Notes under the pieces: generated by a model | Seen by the model: the letters and a program-made list of their open reading frames with translations, nothing else | Databases searched by the model: none | Told to the model about the DNA's origin: nothing | Part shown: positions 1-10,343 of the stretch, in pieces | Numbering within the stretch: the stretch's first letter is position 1 | How the letters are laid out: every line of letters starts with the position of its first letter | Origin: Mytilus galloprovincialis | Taxonomy: Eukaryota > Mollusca > Bivalvia > Mytilida > Mytilidae | Direction of reading: 5' to 3' | Assembly: GCF_965363235.1 (NCBI RefSeq) | Contig: NC_134840.1 | Location: 58,646,793-58,710,792 of the forward strand | Length of the DNA stretch: 64,000 nucleotides | Position numbers and translations under genes: made by a program

Positions 1-430
1 ATCATGATTTTCTTGATATCCGTTTGCTGCTCACAAGGAAGCTATTAAACTATGAATTTCCAAGCGGTGGAATTGAAATCATCCCTTCATTCGTTTTACG
101 AACGCAATCACGAGTTGTTTGACTGCTGTTATGGAATATCCGTTCCACAAATGATAACGGATAATAATGTTTCAAATGTCGTAACCGTGACCTACCGAAT
201 TAGACGGGTTTGTACTAAAATGAACAACACGAAAGGTGCCACATTTAGGCAGGATCAACTTACCCTTCCGAAGCACGCGAGGTTTTTTTTGGGGGGGGGG
301 GGGGTCGTGTTGCTCATGTTTTAGTTATCTATACTGTGTTTTTGGCACTTTTGTTTGTCTATTGGTTTCTTTTTTCTATTTTAGACATGTGTTTGAATGT
401 CCCACGTGTATCTTTCGCCTCTCTTTTATA
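1..430 (+). repeat. 3' end of a reverse-transcriptase-type retroelement (fragment)
   Basis: The first 180 bases, read with one frame change, give a Leu/Lys-rich peptide resembling the C-terminal tail of RT-type proteins common in bivalve repeats (LLLTRKLLN, then LKSSLHSFY, then YGISVPQMI). A G-rich trailer follows at about 290-303. A second copy of the first part lies in inverted orientation at 4838-5007, so this is repetitive. No catalytic RT motif is present, and the class (LINE or Penelope-like) cannot be decided. The identification rests on remembered similarity to mussel repeats. Confidence 0.4.
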
Positions 431-3400
431 ATGTCATGAAGGGAAAATGCATCTCACTGCACAATTAACTGTCCTTTTCCTTTCCCTATTGACCCATGTT
501 GTATTGCATACCTTAAAGAGTTATACCTTAATTTGTTCCTGTCTGAGTATGTATCATATTTTGGCACTGAATGTAAAGCAAGATACAATCAAATATATTA
601 TTAGATTTTGTTAAAACTGTGTTGTGAGTAGTTGATACGTGATTCACTGTTGACATACTTTTTACCCAATTATCATTGACATATATCTGAGACTACTATT
701 CCATACAATTAGTTTTATCATATATGCATGCTCACCTAGTATTTGTAACCTGACTCCGAACTCATTTCATAGTTCATTGATCAAAATTATAGTTGTGATT
801 AGAGATGACATCTTCATTTTCAATATTATTGATGATCCTAGATTTCAACGAGTTATTCAAGCGTCACTGGTGATTCTTTTGTAGACGAAACAAGTGTCTG
901 GCTTAAATACAAAATTTTAATCCTGGTATCTATATAAGAGGAACAACTGAATCGACACTAAATCACGAACGTTGATCGATAAGATGTATCGGTGTCTCAA
1001 ATTACTAACAACATGTGTTCGCAATCTTAGTTTTCAAAAGCTGGTATTGTTGTCTAAGCTGTAATTTTACCGATTGTGACATCTTGATTGAGTATGATAC
1101 ATACTTAGTAAATTAACAAAAATACCAAATTCTGAGGAAAATTCAAAACGGACTGTAGTCAAATGGAAAAATCGAAAGCTCAAAGACATTAAACGATAGA
1201 TATCAACTGTCATAGTCCAGACTTGTAACATACATTTTTTATGTAGACATCGTTGGAGTAAACCTGGTTATATAGCTAGCTAAACCTCTCATATCTGATG
1301 CTAGGAACGCGGTTCTCGATCCCTTATTTTTGTTTGCTACCTTGATTTGTCCGTTTCTAATCGATTGACGAGATTTAAACATTGGTAAACTGCTATCGTC
1401 TTAGTGTACTATAATTAATTGAGCACATACTAATGTTAACGGTGTTTAATAGGCGACGCCACAATTCGTTTGTTTTGTTTTTTAAACGTTAAACCTGTTT
1501 CTCTGATTAAGTCAGTTTCGTATCTACAATAAGCAAAACATTGACTATATTTGACATCTGAATTTTTCAAAGACGTATATAGGTTCGTCTCGAGTTAACT
1601 GACTAATATTTTGGGTAACCTCAGTTCTGTAGTCGATTTGTTTTGTTTAACGTACTTTTTGGTTATAAAGCTCGTCAACTGTTTCGGTTCTCACACAGCC
1701 TTGGCTTTCAAATATTTGGCTCAGTTGAGCGTTCCCGATGAAGGCAAATCTAGAAAAGCACTTCGAACGCATGAAACATATAACGTGTTGGTTTGATTTT
1801 ATATGTGTTTATTAGTCCTTATTAGTGTAGATGATTCGCTTATATCTGGGCAAATAATTATGTCAGTTTATTAATACTTTGTATGTTTGATATCCAAATT
1901 GTAAGTTGATACATGTTGTTTGACTTTAATCTCATCACCAACATTCATCCCGATTTTTTAGTCCTAATAAATAACACAATCGAGGTTATTCAACGTTTTG
2001 ACCTTTTTTGTCTAACTTGTTTGGGTGTACCATAATACTTAAAGAAAAATAAAAAAGACATTTGGGGAGTTAAAATACTGTATACAACGTGGTAGCAACA
2101 ACAGAAACATACAACTTTCTGGAATACCCATATGAAAACAATAACATGGAAATTCAAACAATTTTATTACTGTATTTTCTTTATCTGTATTGATTCTGCT
2201 TCAATTTATAGGTACGGGTTTTAGTGATTTCTTTTATTTCATTGTTCCAGGCAGTTTAAATAGTTTGTTTGATAAGATAAGCCAGAAAATGCCGATTATA
2301 CTAACAGAGATTCACTTTAAGCACAACAAATAAGTATTCCACCAAAATTGTGAGGACGAATGAATGATATCACCACGACACACAAGTATTTCAGTAGTTT
2401 TTATAAAATGTTTATTACTAAAAGTAAATGCTTTGTCTTAGTTTCTCAACTTTTATAAAGAAAACTTTCGTTTGTAGATCTAACATTCTCACTATTGTTT
2501 ATTTGACATTATTACCACTTTTGCAATCTTCTTGCTTCAAACCTTAGTACTGGATATGACTTTAGAATTATATGACATGTGATACATGCACATAGAGACC
2601 CTCAGCCTCCGATTTCAATCTGTTTGAAATTGATGGGATTACAATTTATTTTTACTCCCAACTTTATCCATTTTATACAAAATTGCATATTGATCTTGTA
2701 ATCCCTTAAAATATTTGCTTTGTTATTTATCAACTATTCATACTATGTCATTTTATTGTATTAAAAAAAGGAAGAAAAGATACAAAGGGGTTAACCTAAA
2801 GAATAAGTTGAAAAATCAGAACTACGACCAAAAGCGAAAACGTGGACATAGGAGATAAACACCGCATAAACTTCTTTAAAAATAAAACAAAGCCCGTAAA
2901 ATGTTGAATGATCATGCATGGTAGGCAGTATCTGCATCAGTTGTGTTATTCGTGACACGTATTAATGTCGCATATGTTGCAACGTCCATGAAGAAGGGAG
3001 AGAGAACTTGATCATGGCTACGACAAGTGGACGATATCTTATCATTCACATCACTAGGTTCAGTTTGTTCAGTATCATCAGCAATATTCTTTATCGAGGA
3101 ATAGTGAATCTGAGGGGTAAATATATGTATACTTTGTATGCAGGTGCTGGAATGTTGCTGCGTATAAATGAACATGTCAACAAAAAATGAAGTCATTTTT
3201 TATAGAACGATCCCTACTCAGATTTTCTTTGTTCAAGTCAATGTCACAATCAGACCTGAATTTTTAATGGAAAAGACAATGGTCATCAAACTGTAAAATA
3301 GAGGCGAAAAGTACAAAAGTGTCATTTAAAGTCGAAAATGAACTACAAGGCAAAAACGAAAAGACAAAATTGACAAACAATTGTATTCAAAGCACAAATA

Positions 3401-4269
3401 AAGGCAACAGTAGTATAGGCTGTTCAAGCAATGTACTAGTAGACAACTAAAGACTGAGCAACACGAATCCCATCAAAAACCGGGGATGATCTCAGATGAT
3501 CCTTAAAGGTAAGCAGATACTGATCCACAGGTGACAACCGTCATGTTGCTCATATAAGTACAAATCCGGTTTCAAGTCTAATTAGGTAGGTCACATTCAG
3601 GGAAAAGAGAACAGGACTGATCTTTTTATTACCGAACGTGACTTATTCCCGAAAGTGACTGTTTTGCTAAGTGTGAATTCGTATTGCTTCAAGACGTGGC
3701 ACACTTATTTATCCCAAATTAATGTGTTGGGTTTTGATGTTCTGTTTGTTGTTGTCATCGGATTTTTTCAAATGTTTTAACGTTTGTAGTTGTAAATCGG
3801 ATTTTTTTTTCTGTAGTATTATTGTGTTGTATTGGGGGATAACTACTCATCCAGTTCATTTGGTAGATTTAATTTTGGCTCAACGAAATTTACACTATAT
3901 ATTTGGTTTGCAGTTTGATCAAAGAAACAACCACAAAGCTAGATAATACAATTAATTATCTAATTACTACGTCAATTAAATATCAATTAGTATTATGATT
4001 TTTTATAATTTTCACTGTTATTGATATAAGTTAGATGAGTCATACAAATCTAATCTTGAATTTCATCCAAATTCTCTTAATTTTCGGAACACGTTTTAGA
4101 AATTTATATGTGACGTCCCTTTGGGCGTTGCATTGACTCTGGCTATCAGGGCTGTGATTTTGTAATGTATTCGTTTTTTTATTCTATAGCAAGTCACCAC
4201 TTCAGTTTAATCATGTATATATATTACATAGTCATTTGATAAAATTTACTGTTTGCAAAACTATGTATT
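431..4269. other. gene-free AT-rich stretch with repeat scraps
   Basis: No open frame here resembles a known protein, and the small frames of 60-94 codons lack domains. The stretch holds a decayed retrozyme-like fragment at 845-930 and a short piece of dispersed family B near 3400-3425. The rest is AT-rich sequence in which I see no structure. Confidence 0.5.
845..930 (+). repeat. decayed retrozyme-like fragment with hammerhead remnant
   Basis: The piece matches the conserved core of the element at 5684-6139: a stem I half at 861-866, a core changed from CTGATGA to CTGGTGA, a stem II region, GACGAAAC, and the trailer TTAATCCTGGTA. The core change and a poor stem III suggest it is no longer an active ribozyme. 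Confidence 0.5.
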
Positions 4270-4460
4270 ATTCTTGATAATAATGATGTTTTTGTCACAG
4301 GCAGATAACCCTGGCCTCACAACTTTTTGGAACTTTTGGTCCTCGGCAATCTTCAACTTGGTAGTTGTTATGGCTTTCAAACTTTTTACATCTGAGCATA
4401 GTTTTGTTTGGACGTAGCGCACGTCTGGGTATCAACATATTTTTAACCCGTTACCTTTTG
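4270..4460 (+). repeat. strongly decayed retrozyme-like fragment
   Basis: The phrases ACAACTTTTTGGAA, CAATCTTCAACTT and CGCACGTCTGG occur in the same order as in the 355-bp unit at 5707-6061. The hammerhead core itself is not recognisable. Confidence 0.4.
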
Positions 4461-4529
4461 ATGGCTATTGTTCGTTTGTTTCTCTGTCCTATATATTCTC
4501 CCATTTATCTGTTTATTTATTGTAACCCT

Positions 4530-4835
4530 GTCGTGTAATGTTGTCATTTTAATGTTATAATTAACACTGTGGGAGGTTTGGCATGCCAAAAGAACAGGTT
4601 CAACCCACCATTTTTTCATAAAATGCCCTTTACCAAGTCAGGAAAATGGTCATTGTTACATTATAGTTCGTTTCTGTGCGTGTTACGTTTCGGTGTTGTG
4701 TCTCTGTTGTGTCGTAGTTCTAATATGTTTGATACGTTTCCCTCAGATTTAGTTTGTAACCCGGATTTTATTTTCTATCGATTTATGAATTTTGAACAGC
4801 GGTATACTACTGTTGCCTTTATTTATGGTAACGAT
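4530..4835 (+). repeat. dispersed mussel repeat, family B
   Basis: This copy shares ordered phrases with 15230-15585 and, inverted, with 54055-54425: GGAGGTTTGGC, CCAAGTCAGGAAAATGG, TTATAGTTCGTTTCTG, TGTTTCCCTCA, and a terminal GGTATACTACTGTTGCCTTT. An open frame of about 100 codons across it is made of repeat sequence and is not a gene. I could not place the family in a transposon class. Confidence 0.6.
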
Positions 4836-4837
4836 AA

Positions 4838-5007
4838 TTGTAACATATCCGTCGTTATTTGTGAAACAGATATTCCATAACGGTCAACCAAGCCAGTCGT
4901 AATGGCGTCCGTTAAATTTCCACATGTAGGATTTTAACTTCACCTCTTGAAATTCTTGGTTTAATAGCTTCCCTTGTATGAGCAACCCTCTATCAAGGAA
5001 ATCATGA
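4838..5007 (-). repeat. inverted copy of the retroelement 3' fragment at 1-180
   Basis: The reverse complement begins ATCATGATTTCCTTGATA and continues with AAGCTATTAAACCAAGAATT and TTATGGAATATCTGTTTCAC, closely matching 1-180. It abuts family B at its left edge, so it was truncated on insertion or later cut. Confidence 0.5.
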
Positions 5008-5683
5008 TAGGAAATGCAAGCCCTGCAATATCGTATCACCTTGAGATATATATTCCATTAGCAAGCTCTGTTGGAATGTTGCTGCATAGAAATTGAAAGT
5101 TCATATTTGGGAAGCTAAAATCATCTCCTTTTTCGTGAAAGTTTTGTTTCCAATTGACCCTCATTGTCAATTTCTAGATGCAAGTCAAGATATGAGGCTG
5201 TTTAATTATTCGATGAGAAAACATCATCATTACAGTTGAATGTGAACTAAACAGACTTTTAAAATTCCTACTTCTCGGCAGTGTGGCTCACATACAGTAG
5301 GATACTAGTACTCACTTACATAACTTAGATATCTAAAAGAAATACCAAGGAAGTCTAAAGCAAGGCACAACGAATACACATATATAGATAAATACACTTT
5401 ATTTAGTATACAATAGTTCGCTATCTATTTAAACACGTCTAAAAATGAAGTAATTATATGTTTTGAAAAGAAACACGTATCCTTTAAGACTCATATAATG
5501 ATCGTCATATAGGCTATTCAATTTTCTGTTTCTTTTCTGTAATATCAAAAAATTCTTATGGTAATTTTGTGTTATATTATTTACATGAGTACCCTGCACA
5601 AAATCGTACTTGTATGAGTTTTCCCTCATTTTTTTTTAAAGATTTCCAAACACACACATTTTTTTATTTCTTTTTCAGCTTTA
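5008..5683. other. gene-free stretch
   Basis: AT-rich sequence with no credible coding region. I see no repeat structure apart from short T-rich runs near 5630-5680. Confidence 0.4.
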
Positions 5684-5706
5684 GCTTTTTAACTATTTTG
5701 ATCTGA

Positions 5707-5750
5707 GCGTCACTGATGAGTCTTATGTAGACGAAACGTGCGTCTGGCGT
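5707..5750 (+). ncRNA. type I hammerhead ribozyme, copy 1
   Basis: Stem I is GCGTCA (5707-5712) pairing with TGGCGT (5745-5750), six pairs including G-U wobbles. The core CTGATGA is at 5713-5719. Stem II is GTC/GAC closing a 7-nt loop (5720-5732), followed by GAA at 5733-5735. Stem III, ACGTGCGT (5736-5743), is only 3 bp as a monomer but self-pairs over all 8 positions between two molecules (with two wobbles), as expected for ribozymes that act as dimers. Predicted cleavage follows C5744. All canonical core bases are present. Activity is inferred. Confidence 0.75.
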
Positions 5751-6061
5751 ATAAAATTATAATCCTGGTACTTTTGATAACTATTTACACCACTGGGTCG
5801 ATGCCACTGCTGGTGGACGTTTCGTCCCCGAGGGTATCACCAGCCCAGTAGTCAGCACTTCGGTGTTGACATGAATATCAATTATATGGTCATTTTTATA
5901 AATTTTCTGTTTACAAAACTTTGAATTTTTCGAAAAACTAAGGATTTTCTTACCCCAGGAGTAGATTACCTTAGCCGTATTTGGCACAACTTTTTGGAAT
6001 TTTGGGTCCTCAATGCTCTTCAACTTTGTATTTGTTTGGCTTTTTAACTATTTTGATCTGA

Positions 6062-6105
6062 GCGTCACTGATGAGTCTTATGTAGACGAAACGTGCGTCT
6101 GGCGT
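6062..6105 (+). ncRNA. type I hammerhead ribozyme, copy 2
   Basis: Identical across all 44 bases to the motif at 5707-5750: stem I 6062-6067 with 6100-6105, core CTGATGA 6068-6074, stem II 6075-6087, GAA 6088-6090, stem III 6091-6098, predicted cleavage after C6099. Cleavage at both copies of one transcript would release a 355-nt monomer. Confidence 0.75.
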
Positions 6106-6139
6106 ATAAAATTATAATCCTGGTACTTTTGATAACTAT

Positions 6140-7674
6140 CAGCACTGTACCCGTCCGCTTTGAACAAAGTACAATGAAGTCCTTTATAATGATGATGGAT
6201 ATTTTATCTTTCAGATGATTCCAACTAAATAGATTTTTTCGTTTCCAAATCAATATTTTTATTGCTGGACGTTTTCACAATATATATCGTCAGATCTGTA
6301 TAACATTATGAAATGATTTTTCAATCAGATGAGTTTTAAATAATAAAACAAAACTCCTAACAATATTAAACAATGTATATAAAATATATGTTTGTGAAAT
6401 ATGCAGATATATGAACTGTGTAAGGTAATTCTGGGAACAGTATATCTAACGTCAGTATGTATGTTCCTGGGTAATTGTCAGTGCAAGCAGTTGTTTAAGA
6501 TTATTAACAAAAAATTCTTGTGTATAAAATCATGTTAGGTGAAATACCTATTTTTACAATTAATTTCGTATTCAAAAGAATATCCTCTTATTTTCCTAAT
6601 TCACACACTAAATTTTTGTCCTGTTCAATTTTATTATTGATTTTTTTTTGATTTTTCCATTTTTTTTAAATCCTTGATCTTTTACATCTGGTTTCATTTT
6701 TTTAGAATCTTTTCCCGATGCTAGGCATATATTAGGACATAACTTTTTTAATTAATGTTTTATGATGTTTTTCTTTGCCTTTTTTCATTCCTTAGTCTTG
6801 AACTTCTTGTTCTCTTTTTCGTTTTTTTTTAAATCTTCTCTCGCCGTTATGCAAGTATTGGCTATCACTTTCCTTCTGTGATTTATGTTAAATTTAAAAA
6901 CACGAACTATCCATTGCATCAACCATACATGTTATTTTATGGAAAATGGAATAACGCTTGATGTATTCTAATTGGATTTTTTTGGGGGGAATGCAGGATA
7001 TTTTTTTGTACATTTAGCATCTTGAAGATGAAAATGCATTTTTTTTTAATTCTTTGTACTTTCTCTGAAATTCTCGGCATAGACAATAATCCGTTCAACT
7101 GTTTTCACTCTGCCTTATAACTGTATATCAAAGTTGGACGCAAAGCTATCATTACTTATACAGCGGTGGCAACTGCAGCCAAATTAAAATGTAAACAAGA
7201 ACACTTTCGATGATGATCATTATAGGAAATACATGTCAATACACAAATTCACTAATAAAAGAACACCTATCTTTTTGTTCGCTAATGATACTAAAAAAAA
7301 CAACATTATCCGACAAGTGAAGCGAAACATAATTAAACTTTCTTAACACTTTTCAAAGTCGTTGGTTTATCAATGTTGTAAAATTAAACTTCTCTTAAAT
7401 ATTGAGAAAGGAAATGGGGAATGTGTCAAAGCGACAACAACCAGACAACAGCCGACAACAGCCGAAAATCTATAAACAAAAATAATAAAATTTTCGTTGG
7501 ATGAAAGGAATTTTCATATTTGATCAAGTAAACAATGGTCAATGACAAAATGTGTTTGCAATAACATTAAAAAAGATATACATTGACAATGCACATTTTC
7601 AATGTAAAAGTGAAACATTTCTTCACAATCATATGTACACATACACTACTGAAAATGACAATTTTCAACCATTT
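6140..7674. other. gene-free stretch downstream of the first ZAP-like gene
   Basis: Lies beyond the stop of the minus-strand gene ending at 7675, so part is probably its 3' UTR. A short dispersed repeat occurs at about 7399-7475 (GAAAGGAAATGGGGAATGTG, then repeated GACAACAGCC). A short piece of the same repeat occurs near 45559-45583. No other structure was seen. Confidence 0.4.
7399..7475 (+). repeat. short dispersed mussel repeat
   Basis: Contains ATTGAGAAAGGAAATGGGGA, which recurs near 45559, followed by CAACAGCCGACAACAGCCGA, a short direct repeat. This looks like the start of a common mussel interspersed repeat, truncated here. Confidence 0.45.
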
Positions 7675-7906
7675 TCAAATCTTTATGAACTCAGCATCTT
7701 TGACCTTTTCAAATGGGCCACCCCATACGGATACGTCGGAACTGGTTGATGAGTACCCATCTTCTGATGTAGTTGTTTCTAACTGGTCTGACGATGTATC
7801 TTTTTTTTCGTCCGAATGCTTCTTGTTCAAAATATTTCTGTGTATTTTCACCTCTGACGTGCTTCCATCAAACCGGCCTTTTAGTGTCTCAAAATCAACC
7901 ATTAAA
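7675..7906 (-). CDS. gene A coding exon 2 (end of WWE and acidic tail)
   Basis: With the two bases left by exon 1 the junction codon is AGT, followed by LMVDFETLKGRFDGSTSEVK. This aligns with FTVDFNKLSGCYSGSAAIVK, encoded by the second exon of gene B in the same phase. Both look like the YxVDFxxL strand of a WWE domain. A Ser/Thr/Asp-rich tail of about 50 residues follows and ends at TGA 7675-7677; gene B lacks this tail. Confidence 0.78.
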
Positions 7907-10343
7907 CTGAAAAGGTGAAAAAAAAGTTGAAGCCCATAGACAATGAACATTCTTTAAAGAGCGCATCTTTAATGCACAACTACTTAATTAGGTAATAAAG
8001 GTTCATAACTGCTTAAACAAATGTTTGAAAAATGAATTCAAATCCGCAAAACCGATTTCGATTTGCATAGTTTAATTCGTTACATTGTGTAAATATAACA
8101 CACTTGACTATGGGGCAACTTCTAAGACCCTGGAAAGAAACCAAATGTACGACAAACAGACAACAGTCCATGATTATCACTATACATAAAAACTAGTTGT
8201 TTGGAATATTCATTCACGGTAAACCTAACTAGTAAATAGTTTTTTCTTGTTTTAAAGCATTGATACTGTATATGTAAGCGGAAGAACTAAGTTATAAAAA
8301 TATTGCCCAGGTTACAATACGAAAATAAGAAGACATGGTATGTTTACCAACTCTCCACTAGAGACCAAATGACGTAGAATTAACAAACTATATTGTGTAA
8401 CAGAATAACATACAAACTTATAAAAATCAGTAACTTATCAGATTGATACATATCACAAAAAAAAAGTTATACCGTCTAAAGCTTCTAAACAACACTTTTT
8501 ACAGATATTAAATAGAAATATCAATCAAGATGTCCCTAAATAACATTCAATAATATAATCAAAATATCTGTTTGACATACCTTTTCCCTTTAAGGTTGAC
8601 TGTTGTCGTCTTTGCAAGCAAGTATTTTCGGTGCTTATCTTCAAGATATTTGACGATATCTTCTGGTATGTCTTCATTTGAATTACCATCAGAAATAGAC
8701 CAGGAACAACTTTTATTTACATCTTGACTTGAAAAGGATCTCGCATCTGAAATTTTCGGCATTTTGACTGCTAAGTTGACAGTTTTTTCCTCGCCGAACA
8801 ACTTTCTTTTTCTCGTAATTTTTTCTTTAGATAGGTCATTGTAACTTTTTTTGACTTTATATGAAATTGACCAATTCTTTTTATTCTCTTTAAAATCATT
8901 TGAAGACCAACGTAATAAAGACATTATTCTTGTCTTGCCTTGGTTCCATTCTCTCGGATCCAGATTATACTTGATCAGTATTTCAAGCACAGGTCCTTCT
9001 AGTAAACTGTGGTTTTGACGACACAAACCACCAGCGTAACACTGTCCATCAACGTATTTGCTGCACAGATGCAAATATGGACATTTCCGCGGCGACTGTT
9101 GCATCCTACCACTGTCGCCACTCCTGCATCCATTAGTATTATAGTATCGACAGATAACAGGGACTGTTACTCTACATCTGTTAGCATCATGCTGAAGTAA
9201 TCGGCATATATTTTGTAACTTAACTCGATGAAGAAAATACTTACATTTTGCTTTTCTATTGTGCTCATTTTCAAAGTCATGAATAAATTTACAGTTAGTC
9301 ATTCCACAGGAGCTAAGAATATAAAATTTACAAATATGAAGAGCATCGCATCCTCCTTTGCATGAATTTGGAACATTTGCGTGAGCTTGGCATAATGTGG
9401 CCTCTGTTTTGGCACGAACGTTTCCAGTTTCCTCGGGTGATTCTCCCTCTTCTGCCTCTTCAACAGTTTCAGTAGCAAATTCAAAGACCTTTGGATAATG
9501 CTCTAAGAAAGTTTTCAAATCTCCATTGTCTTCATCTGTACTTTGCCCAATTTCAATCCAATGGTTTTGAAGCTCCTCAATTTCAATTTCTCCTCCATTT
9601 TCTAAAATGATATTAAGTAAAATAGAAACTTTATCTTCAACGGAATATTCTTCAATGGGTTCAGATGACACTGGTGATAATTCACACTCTAATTGATTAT
9701 CTCCGTATCTACCTGGTAACATCTGATGGCTCAAATATGAATCATAATTACCTTCTGTGTCCCAATTTTCCTCTTGACATCTTTCACTAAGAAAAGCATT
9801 AGAATTGCCCCTTTCAAAATTTGTTCCGGTTTTTGCTCTTTTAGTGTTCAAATGTTTATTAAAATAATGTGACGATCCCTCGGCATTTTGTCTACCCCTG
9901 TTTTCGAAGTCAGGAGAACGTGTATTCCTATATTCTCTCTGCTCTTGAAAATCTTCTTTTATTTCAAGCAAACTGTGTCTTGCATTCTGTTCATTTCTCC
10001 TCTTATGGCTATCTCGTTCTCTATTTTCGTCATAGGAAACATTTCTGCTGTAACCCCTGTCATTTCCATTATTAAACAGGGGGCTACGACGTCCAGTATT
10101 TTCCCTTCTATTACGATCAATAAGTCTTGGTTCCATTCCTAGCCGACCTCTGTTATAATGCATCGACGTGTTCCTGCGATCCGGCCGTGTTTGTCCAAAG
10201 TGTTCGAAATCATTATGAACACGAGAACGTCCTTCTTCTTTTAATTCGAAATCTCTTGTATCATCATGGAAATTGTGAGGCTTATTATATTTACCGTTTT
10301 TTCCATTGAATTTCATTGATCTTCTGTGTGTTTGGTGGTTCAT
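7675..10343 (-). CDS. ZAP/PARP12-like CCCH zinc-finger protein with WWE-like domain, no PARP domain (gene A)
   Basis: Two coding exons, 10343-8581 and 7906-7675, join at a phase-2 intron to give about 664 residues. Residues 1-225 are disordered and rich in Arg, Asn and Asp. Residues 234-292 form a winged-helix-like segment (LLNIILENGGEIEIEELQ, YPKVFEF). Residues about 318-445 hold the ZAP-type CCCH block: CDALHICKFYILSSC, a CX7C finger from VICRYY, and a CX7CX5CX3H finger LCSKYVDGQC...CRQNH. A WWE-like domain begins near 546 and crosses the splice. Vertebrate ZAP and PARP12 have the same N-terminal order and restrict viral RNA (established). Here the PARP domain is absent. The start is the first in-frame ATG after an upstream stop, though an upstream coding exon cannot be excluded. 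A paralogue lies at 20177-23354. Antiviral function is inference. Confidence 0.82.
7907..8580 (-). other. intron of gene A
   Basis: A 674-bp GT-AG intron: donor GTATGT at 8580, acceptor TTTTCAG at 7907-7910 after a pyrimidine-rich tract. It contains two short pieces of dispersed family A, near 8130-8200 and 8330-8400 (CTCCACTAGAGACCAAATGA). Confidence 0.75.
8581..10343 (-). CDS. gene A coding exon 1 (disordered region, winged helix, CCCH fingers, first half of WWE)
   Basis: Ends in AAAAG|GTATGT, a good splice donor, with 2 bases of the next codon. Reading on through the donor gives only RYVKQIF and a stop, which shows the open frame was running into an intron. The frame also extends upstream of the ATG to a TTG codon at 10367, preceded by a stop. 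Confidence 0.82.

Larger units (their letters stand above)
5684..6139 (+). repeat. retrozyme-like tandem element with two hammerhead motifs
   Basis: A unit of 355 bp is present once in full and then begins again: the ribozyme at 5707-5750 recurs at 6062-6105, with identical flanks from about CTTTTTAACTATTTTGAT to TTGATAACTAT. The interior has TGGTGGACGTTTCGTCCCCG and TTGGCACAACTTTTTGGA. Short tandem units carrying type I hammerhead ribozymes are the hallmark of animal retrozymes, non-autonomous retroelements that make small circular RNAs and have been reported in mussels. No open frame of note is present, as expected. Related decayed copies lie at 845, 4270, 14391, 15700, 55072 and 62165. The assignment to retrozymes is inference from motif plus architecture. 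Confidence 0.7.

Noticed and set aside
4569-4880. 103-codon open frame
   Set aside because: It lies wholly in dispersed family B and continues into an unrelated repeat. No domain is present.
8559-8580. C-terminal RYVKQIF of the raw gene A open frame
   Set aside because: It is read-through past a GTATGT donor into the intron. The spliced continuation matches gene B.
9009-10309. Plus-strand open frames of 60-84 codons within gene A
   Set aside because: Antisense shadows of gene A exon 1, with no independent similarity.
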